This document shows positions 42,032 to 47,242 of a stretch of 47,242 nt of DNA, piece after piece. Made by a program: the position numbers and the translations under genes. The notes under the pieces were generated by a model. That model did no database searches, had not been told where the DNA came from, and saw only the letters and a program-made list of their open reading frames with translations. The stretch's first letter is position 1. Every line of letters starts with the position of its first letter. The stretch spans positions 1-47,242 of the forward strand of contig CAJVXY010000024.1 of the NCBI GenBank assembly GCA_913009895.1. Direction: 5' to 3'. The DNA comes from an uncultured Acidiferrobacteraceae bacterium (GTDB lineage: Bacteria; Pseudomonadota; Gammaproteobacteria; Acidiferrobacterales; SZUA-150).

Positions 42032-44464
42032 TTAGTTCTCCTCGCCAGCATCGGGTGTTGAATTATTTTCCTGTGATTTAAGACTGTCACGATCAAGAAT
42101 TATTACATTGTCAGGCTCAATGCCAGAATTATTTTTGGACTCGTTGATTTCACCAGGACCCAGCAACTCTTCAGAATCATTATTTTCAGTTTTCGATAAT
42201 GGTTTTATGATCACAGACTCGTTATTTTTTTCAATTACTTCTTCTGTTACTTCGTTTGGCTTAAAACGCTCAAAAATATTTCGCTTGTAGGGGTAGTCTT
42301 TAAAGATTTTTTGATTGCCAAGAATGTAGTCGTAGCGGTCGGCTGTGTAACGATAGCTGTCGCTAGCATTACGCACAATTGTAGGTTTCAAGAACACCAT
42401 CAAGTTGGTTTTTTTCTTGCCTGAAGTTTTATATTTAAAAAGCCAGCCGATTAACGGAATACTGCCGAGAATGGGCACTGCTTGTTCACTTTCATCCTGG
42501 CTATCCTCGATCAGGCCACCTAGGACAATGGTGTGACCATCTTCAACAAGAATTGTAGTTTCAATGACGCGTGTATTGGTGACTAGATCCTGGGCGGCAA
42601 TGGTTGCTTGCCTGACTACGCTTGATACCTCGGTCATGATCTCCAGTTTAATACTGCCGCCTTCAGTAATTTGGGGTTTTATTTGGAGCGTTAATCCAAC
42701 ATCTTTTCGTTCAACCGTCTGAAAAGGGTTTATACCACCGCCAGCTGCCCCCCCGGCCTGGGTAAAACTACCGGTTAAAAATGGCACGTTCTGGCCAACG
42801 ACAATTTTTGCTTCGGCATTATCCAGTGTTAATAAATTAGGCGTCGAGAGAATATTTGCCATATTGCGTGTTTCCAGGGCTCGGGCCAGGCCGCCTATTC
42901 CCCGTGTCACCGTGCCATCAGGTAATGTAATCTCGGGCCCAAGAACTGCCAGCGTTAAACCCGCAGCTCCCCCTAACGAGGTTGGGTCAGCAATTGCGCC
43001 GGCCAGGCTGTTACCGACAGTAAAATTAGTGGCACCAGCGAGTGTACTATCACCAGCTGACCCTACACCTGCAAACTGAAATCCCAATTCGGCAGCATTA
43101 TCAGATGATATCTCAACAATTAATGCCTCGACATAAACCTGTGCCCGTCGGATGTCCAGTTTTTCAATGACGCCGCGTATGTTGTTATAAACCGCATCTG
43201 AAGCATTGATAATTAATGAGTTGGTATCTTCATCGGCCTGGATTAATGAAGTTTGTGTTTGGGCAGCAACACCTTTGGCGCCAGCAGAGCGACTCCGAAT
43301 CGCCTGTTTTTTTGTTGCAGCTTCCAACAGGCCACGCAATATTTCTACCAGGCTCTTTGCATCCGCATTTTTGAGATAAATAACACGAGTATTACCGCCG
43401 GTTGATTTTGCCGGTACATCAAGTTTTAAAATTAAAGCCTTGAGCTGGGCGACACGAACGGGATCATCACTACGCACAATCAAACTATTGGTGCGCAGAT
43501 CGGGCACAACAGTAGACTGTGAGCCAAGGGCTGCTGCTGCCTGCCCCCCTTTATTTGGTGCAACCCGGCCAGCGGTTTTCCCCCGGCTGATTAGTTGGCC
43601 AATGAGTTCCGCCATGTCCAGTGCCGAGGCATATTTGATCGGAATGATTGTTATATTCGTTGAAACCGGTTGGTCTAATTCATAGATAATATTTAGCAAG
43701 CGACCGATATTGGATGCAAAATCCGTGAGGATTAGTGCGTTTGCCGGCGCGTAGGCAGATAACTGACTGGTTGGTGCCATCAAGGGACGTATCAAGGGGA
43801 CGAGTTGGGTTGCATTACCGTATTGTACAACCACGACCTGGGTAATCATTTGTTCACCACCACGCTTGAGTGCGCCCCTGCGGCGGGTGGCATATTGTTT
43901 GCCTTCGCCGATAGGAATTATTTTTATCACGTCCTTGGTGACAGATGCTGCGGTAAATCCCTGCGCCTTTAATGCCGAAAGAAATATATCGTAAGCGGCT
44001 TTTTTTGAAACCGGCTTGGCAGAAATAATTGTGACCTTGCCTTTTACCCTGGGGTCAAGAATAAAATTGGTTTTGGTAATTTGAGATATGGTTTTGATGA
44101 CCGCCTTGATATCTGCGTCCTGGAAATTAAACAACATTGCATCGGCACTGCCAGAGATTAAAGATGCCTTTTTTTTCTTTTTGACCGATTGTGATGTTCT
44201 GGTTACAGGAGCTGTGCCAGCTGGTGCGGGTACCCCTGAAGATGGAGATACTGCTCCTTGATTCGCGCCCGGCTTGTACTCAAACTTGGATGGTGGCACT
44301 TTTTTCTTGACCGGTTTACTGGCGCGCTGGGCCTCAAGGGGTTTGAGTTCCACCGCATAGACAGGCAGGTACCAGAGCACGATCAGGCACGCGATGATAA
44401 AAAACAGGCTTGTACTTGTATGGTTTTTATTTGGTTTTTTGTGAAGTAAAACGGACGGAATCAT
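42032..44464 (-). CDS. gspD: Type II secretion system secretin D
   Basis: The outer-membrane channel of the T2SS. The 810 residues show a signal sequence (hydrophobic 19-37), a Lys/Pro-rich linker of about 70 residues (about 40-108), then N0 (about 109-178), N1-N3 (about 180-450, with repeats such as VPLIRPLMAPTSQLSAYAPA) and the secretin domain (about 470-700, with VGQNVPFLTGSF and EDGHTIVLGGLIEDSQDESE). After about 710 comes an acidic, Asn/Ser-rich tail. The ATG has no clear ribosome-binding site. It is the first gene of the operon and is not preceded by gspC, which normally contacts the N0 domain. Confidence 0.96.
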   Translation of the reverse strand: MIPSVLLHKKPNKNHTSTSLFFIIACLIVLWYLPVYAVELKPLEAQRASKPVKKKVPPSKFEYKPGANQGAVSPSSGVPAPAGTAPVTRTSQSVKKKKKASLISGSADAMLFNFQDADIKAVIKTISQITKTNFILDPRVKGKVTIISAKPVSKKAAYDIFLSALKAQGFTAASVTKDVIKIIPIGEGKQYATRRRGALKRGGEQMITQVVVVQYGNATQLVPLIRPLMAPTSQLSAYAPANALILTDFASNIGRLLNIIYELDQPVSTNITIIPIKYASALDMAELIGQLISRGKTAGRVAPNKGGQAAAALGSQSTVVPDLRTNSLIVRSDDPVRVAQLKALILKLDVPAKSTGGNTRVIYLKNADAKSLVEILRGLLEAATKKQAIRSRSAGAKGVAAQTQTSLIQADEDTNSLIINASDAVYNNIRGVIEKLDIRRAQVYVEALIVEISSDNAAELGFQFAGVGSAGDSTLAGATNFTVGNSLAGAIADPTSLGGAAGLTLAVLGPEITLPDGTVTRGIGGLARALETRNMANILSTPNLLTLDNAEAKIVVGQNVPFLTGSFTQAGGAAGGGINPFQTVERKDVGLTLQIKPQITEGGSIKLEIMTEVSSVVRQATIAAQDLVTNTRVIETTILVEDGHTIVLGGLIEDSQDESEQAVPILGSIPLIGWLFKYKTSGKKKTNLMVFLKPTIVRNASDSYRYTADRYDYILGNQKIFKDYPYKRNIFERFKPNEVTEEVIEKNNESVIIKPLSKTENNDSEELLGPGEINESKNNSGIEPDNVIILDRDSLKSQENNSTPDAGEEN

Positions 44465-44793
44465 GTTTTTTAGTGTTCAGACTGATGAAAAAGTTTTTGA
44501 CCCTCATGGACCAGGGAAATTTTAATAATTTGTAATAATCAGGCAGTATAACCCATTGATTAAAAAAGAAAAGTGATCCATTTGTTACGACTTTCCAGCT
44601 TGACGCCAAGTATACCCGTAAGGCGGTTGTGATGGTATCTGCCGAGACTGGCATTCCCTGTCGCATAAACCGCTATTGGGCGTTATAAAACATTACAATA
44701 AAGAATGAAAATATTCCTGGCATTTTATGCATACCTGCTATTGCATGATTTAATGAATGAAAAGTGGAGTTAGTTCAGTGACAATCAAATGTA
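44465..44793. other. Spacer between divergent gspD and the histidine kinase gene
   Basis: No gene is convincing here. A TATACT read on the minus strand (44545-44550) could be a gspD -10, but its -35 is poor. On the plus strand TATAAA (44684-44689) and TACAAT (44694-44699) are possible -10 elements for the kinase, again without a good -35. A TTGACG at 44600-44605 has no matching -10. gspC is not found in any frame. Confidence 0.35.
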
Positions 44794-46755
44794 ATGCCAA
44801 ACATTTCCCTAATTGACCAGTTGGAAATTCGTCGGGCTACCCAAGTCGACGTCATCACGCGAATCGTGTTGGGCTTATGGGCAGCCCTGTACATACCGAT
44901 CACACGGAGTACTTATATAAGTATCGCGAAAATTATTTTGTTATTACTGGTGTTTGGCCTCTTTTCCGGATGTTCACCAGCCGGGGACGAGAAAAATGCA
45001 CCATCAAACATCACGGATTTGTTTTCTTATACCAAAGCCGCCACGGGCGAATTGACTGCAAAAACAATTCTGGACGGGGACCAGCGAGCGGGGTTTCAGT
45101 ATCCGCCGTTACGGGGCGGGCTTGGCGAAAGGGGAGTCACCTACTGGTTTTACGGGGTTATCCCGTCCAGGTTAACTGATGGATCAGACCATGTCATGGA
45201 AATCACATACCCTATTTACGATTTGGTGGATGTTTGGGTTCGTCAAAAAGGCAGGCAAGATAAGTATTATAAAGCAGGCTTTTTACGCCCATTTGCCACT
45301 CGTATTATCCAGGATCCTGATATCGCCTTTCCTGTGCCAGTAAATGGGATAGATACGGAAGTCGTAATAGCCATAGCCACCACCACACCATTGCCGTTTT
45401 CTGTCCGATTATGGTCTAACAAGTCATGGCAGGAACACCAAATCCAGACGAGCCTGTGGTACGGGGCCCTGTTTGGAACAATCAGTATACTTATACTATA
45501 TAACCTGTTCCTGGCAACGGCGCTAAAAGACCCGAGCTACTTCTATTATGTCGCCTATTTATTCATGCTCGCGCTTATTAGCGCTATGAACTCTGGCTAC
45601 AGTGAAAAATACCTGTGGCCGGATTACGGTGGAATAAGTACGCGTAGTTTGCTGGCGGCAGTATCGCTCTCGGTTATATTTGTGCTGCAGTTTTGTAACC
45701 ATTTCCTGGGTGTGCGCACGCTTTTCCCGAGGGCGTGGAGAATTTCCGTCGTCATTATGGCAGTGGTCCTGCCGTTGTCACTGCCTGAGGTGCTTGGTTA
45801 CACTTCGGCGCTGAATGTAATCGTTATTATTGTTCTGACCAATGCCGTGCTTCTTTACTATACACTGATATCTGTCGCTGCCTTGCGTGCGGGCGTAAAA
45901 CAAGCCAGGTATATTTTAGTCGCTTTTTCAACTTATATTGTTGGTTACGTCTATTACCAACTCTATATGTTTAATGTTGTCGAGCCTAACTGGTTTGCAG
46001 CCCATGCCATAGAATGGGGAATTTTGCTTGAGGCGATCATGTTGTCACTGGCGCTGGCCGATCGTATTAACGTTATCTCCCAAAAAAAAGAGCTTGCCGA
46101 GGAGTCCATGCTGGTGGCACAAAGAGAGTTCTCCCGGCGTATAATTAAAGTACAGGAACAGGATCGCGAATCATTTGCCAATACCCTGCATGATTCTATT
46201 GGCCACGGTTTATTGGTACTGAAACAGGGCATTGAGGAGATTCTGAAAAAACCGGCATCCTCTCCGACGGATTCAGAAAAGGTTCGTAACCTGGCAGACT
46301 ATTGTGGTGAGGTGCTTGGCGATGTGCGCGGTTTATCCCACGATCTTCATCCGCATATACTGACACGTCTTGGGCTCAAGGCGGCGATTGAGGCCATACT
46401 CGAGCGCGCCATGTCACCGAAAGATATTGAGTGGATTGCGGATATCCATAACACAGACAAGGTACTGGACATTGACGCTCAGCTGGCAATCCTTCGCTGC
46501 ATTCAGGAAGCCATCAATAATATACTTAAACATGCCAGGGCGACCGAAGTGATTGTATCGCTTCATGTCCGTGAGCAAGATGTGTCGGTAGATATCAAGG
46601 ACGACGGCATCGGTTTTGATGTCGCGAGCAGTTTTTCACAAGGCATGGGTCTTGCTACCATGAAAGGTCGTGCGGAACTGCTCGGCGGGTATCTTGAAAT
46701 AAACTCAAAGCCGGATGTGGGCACCCACATCAAAATACTGGTTCCGATTAAATGA
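44794..46755 (+). CDS. 7TM-DISM type sensor histidine kinase
   Basis: A 653-residue sensor kinase. An N-terminal hydrophobic stretch (about 44-59) ends with the lipobox-like LFSGC (56-60). Residues about 75-215 are a periplasmic 7TMR-DISM ligand domain (YWFYGVIPSRL, VDVWVRQKG, FLRPFATR, IAFPVPV). About 220-425 hold seven membrane segments of the 7TM-DISM module, then a coiled coil (430-460), a HisKA_3 dimerisation helix with phosphoacceptor H466 (TLHDSIGHGL) and a HATPase domain (N576 in EAINNILKH, DDGIGF at 603-608, GMGLATMKGRAELLGG). This is the NarX/DesK class that pairs with LuxR-type regulators; such a regulator starts at 47106. The ligand is unknown. The start codon has no good ribosome-binding site. 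Confidence 0.93.
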   Translation: MPNISLIDQLEIRRATQVDVITRIVLGLWAALYIPITRSTYISIAKIILLLLVFGLFSGCSPAGDEKNAPSNITDLFSYTKAATGELTAKTILDGDQRAGFQYPPLRGGLGERGVTYWFYGVIPSRLTDGSDHVMEITYPIYDLVDVWVRQKGRQDKYYKAGFLRPFATRIIQDPDIAFPVPVNGIDTEVVIAIATTTPLPFSVRLWSNKSWQEHQIQTSLWYGALFGTISILILYNLFLATALKDPSYFYYVAYLFMLALISAMNSGYSEKYLWPDYGGISTRSLLAAVSLSVIFVLQFCNHFLGVRTLFPRAWRISVVIMAVVLPLSLPEVLGYTSALNVIVIIVLTNAVLLYYTLISVAALRAGVKQARYILVAFSTYIVGYVYYQLYMFNVVEPNWFAAHAIEWGILLEAIMLSLALADRINVISQKKELAEESMLVAQREFSRRIIKVQEQDRESFANTLHDSIGHGLLVLKQGIEEILKKPASSPTDSEKVRNLADYCGEVLGDVRGLSHDLHPHILTRLGLKAAIEAILERAMSPKDIEWIADIHNTDKVLDIDAQLAILRCIQEAINNILKHARATEVIVSLHVREQDVSVDIKDDGIGFDVASSFSQGMGLATMKGRAELLGGYLEINSKPDVGTHIKILVPIK

Positions 46756-46847
46756 CCTGTGTATAATTATGGAACACTGGCGCCTGTTTAATTTCTACAG
46801 CTTATTTGAATTTTATAAGCACTAGTACTTAGTTTAGTGAGTACTTG

Positions 46848-46865
46848 TACTCATGAAAATGAGTA
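46848..46865 (+). other. Hairpin with GAAA tetraloop
   Basis: TACTCAT (46848-46854) and ATGAGTA (46859-46865) pair perfectly around a GAAA loop. A competing pairing, GAGTAC with GTACTC (46839-46844 and 46847-46852), shares bases, so two folds exclude each other. No T run follows at once, so this is not a standard terminator. Confidence 0.4.
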
Positions 46866-47004
46866 GATTTCCCCATGGTTTTTTCATGTCATGAGACTTA
46901 CAGTTAGTGCAACTGAAAACAGATCGAAATGTAAGCGGGATGTAAGGACCCCGTGGTAGTGTGGTCTATTAGAACGGCCATGTAGACGAAGGAGAACCCA
47001 TATT

Positions 47005-47079
47005 GTGGTCGTGGGAAACGCCGGTAATGGCGCGGACTCTGACTTCATTCTGACGTCTTACTTACCTGTGATCCGGTGA
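47005..47079 (+). CDS. Possible 24-codon leader ORF
   Basis: A GTG 10 bases after AAGGAG (46989-46994) opens 24 codons: VVVGNAGNGADSDFILTSYL, then PVIR and TGA. It ends 26 bases before the response regulator ATG. The good ribosome-binding site and position suggest a leader peptide whose translation might affect the next gene. I do not recognise the peptide. The GTG start and short length make chance a real option. Confidence 0.3.
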   Translation: MVVGNAGNGADSDFILTSYLPVIR

Positions 47080-47105
47080 TGTGAAGACAGAAAAGGCTGG
47101 GAAAG

Positions 47106-47242
47106 ATGTATCACGTATCAAATCAATTTTCGAAAATTGAAAGAGCAGGTAAGGCCGGTTTTAAATATGACTCAATGAACCTGAGCCCACATTCCAACAC
47201 TGTATTAATCGCGGATGATCACCCGATTTTCCGCCAGGGGCT
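47106..47242 (+). CDS. Response regulator, N-terminal part (cut by window edge)
   Basis: The frame runs off the right edge after 45 codons. After a 30-residue lead-in it gives TVLIADDHPIFRQG, the first strand and acidic pair of a CheY-type receiver domain in the form common to NarL/LuxR-class regulators. It follows a NarX/DesK-class kinase on the same strand, so the two are very likely partners. The ATG at 47106 has GGGAAAG in front; a second in-frame ATG at 47175 (MNLSPHS) would give the more usual short N-terminus. The output domain lies outside the window. Confidence 0.85.
   Translation, partial: MYHVSNQFSKIERAGKAGFKYDSMNLSPHSNTVLIADDHPIFRQG

Larger units (their letters stand above)
46756..47105. 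other. Structured spacer between kinase and response regulator
   Basis: No protein gene of normal size. Several small inverted repeats follow each other: GCTTAT/ATAAGC (46800-46820), a TACTCAT-GAAA-ATGAGTA hairpin (46848-46865), CAGTT/AACTG (46901-46915), CGGG/CCCG (46936-46953), GTCTA/TAGAC (46964-46987) and CGCC/GGCG (47019-47032). An AAGGAG (46989-46994) precedes a short ORF at 47005. This could be the leader of the response regulator gene. I recognise no known riboswitch in it. Confidence 0.35.

Noticed and set aside
44427-44666. 79-residue minus-strand ORF upstream of gspD, considered as gspC
   Set aside because: It overlaps the gspD start in another frame, lacks a GspC-like membrane segment and HR domain, and has no ribosome-binding site.

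Overview
The window looks like a chromosomal segment of a gammaproteobacterium. It carries the 4.5S RNA gene followed by dnaX-ybaB-recR, the queG/nnr-tsaE-amiB cluster, the glnD-map / rpsB-tsf-pyrH-frr-uppS-cdsA-dxr-rseP-bamA-skp-fabZ-lpxA-lpxB-rnhB block, and a full-length type II secretion operon. These gene orders, and genes for lipid A and BAM assembly, mark a Gram-negative with an outer membrane. No genus can be named from the sequence alone. No rRNA, tRNA, CRISPR array, insertion sequence or prophage was seen.

Layout. 1-390: the end of a BrnT/BrnA toxin-antitoxin pair, cut by the window edge. 499-3290: 4.5S RNA, dnaX, ybaB and recR on the plus strand. 3360-4873: an ECF sigma factor overlapped by a membrane-anchored partner, probably its anti-sigma factor, which ends in a BamE/SmpA-like domain. 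4862-6836 (minus): M48 protease, small cytochrome c and pterin-4a-carbinolamine dehydratase. 6896-11963: orn (+), queG (-), nnr-tsaE-amidase (+). 12004-13371: a sodium:neurotransmitter-symporter family transporter, where mutL often lies in relatives. 13418-16932 (minus): glnD and map. 17215-30723 (plus): a long run of translation, isoprenoid/phospholipid precursor, outer-membrane assembly and lipid A genes, tightly spaced and in part overlapping. 30950-33559: a large subtilisin-like lipoprotein protease. 33588-44464 (minus): gspD-E-F-G-H-I-J-K-L-M-N. 44794 to the end: a 7TM-DISM sensor histidine kinase, a structured spacer with a possible 24-codon leader ORF, and the start of a response regulator cut by the right edge.

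How the parts fit. UppS makes the undecaprenyl carrier from isoprenoids supplied via Dxr, CdsA makes CDP-diacylglycerol, RseP controls the envelope stress response, BamA and Skp assemble outer-membrane proteins, and FabZ, LpxA and LpxB feed lipid A. The T2SS would export folded periplasmic proteins, and the neighbouring S8 protease is a reasonable candidate substrate.

Most of the window is ordinary core genome. Points worth a second look: lpxD is absent from its usual place between skp and fabZ; LpxA carries Ile where E. coli has the Gly173 acyl-chain ruler; ribosomal protein S2 has a Lys/Ala-rich tail of about 85 residues; the gsp operon has no gspC; the ECF sigma partner has a BamE-like periplasmic end and no cysteines; and a structured leader with a tiny ORF precedes the terminal response regulator. 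I did not find a clear, wholly new multi-gene system.
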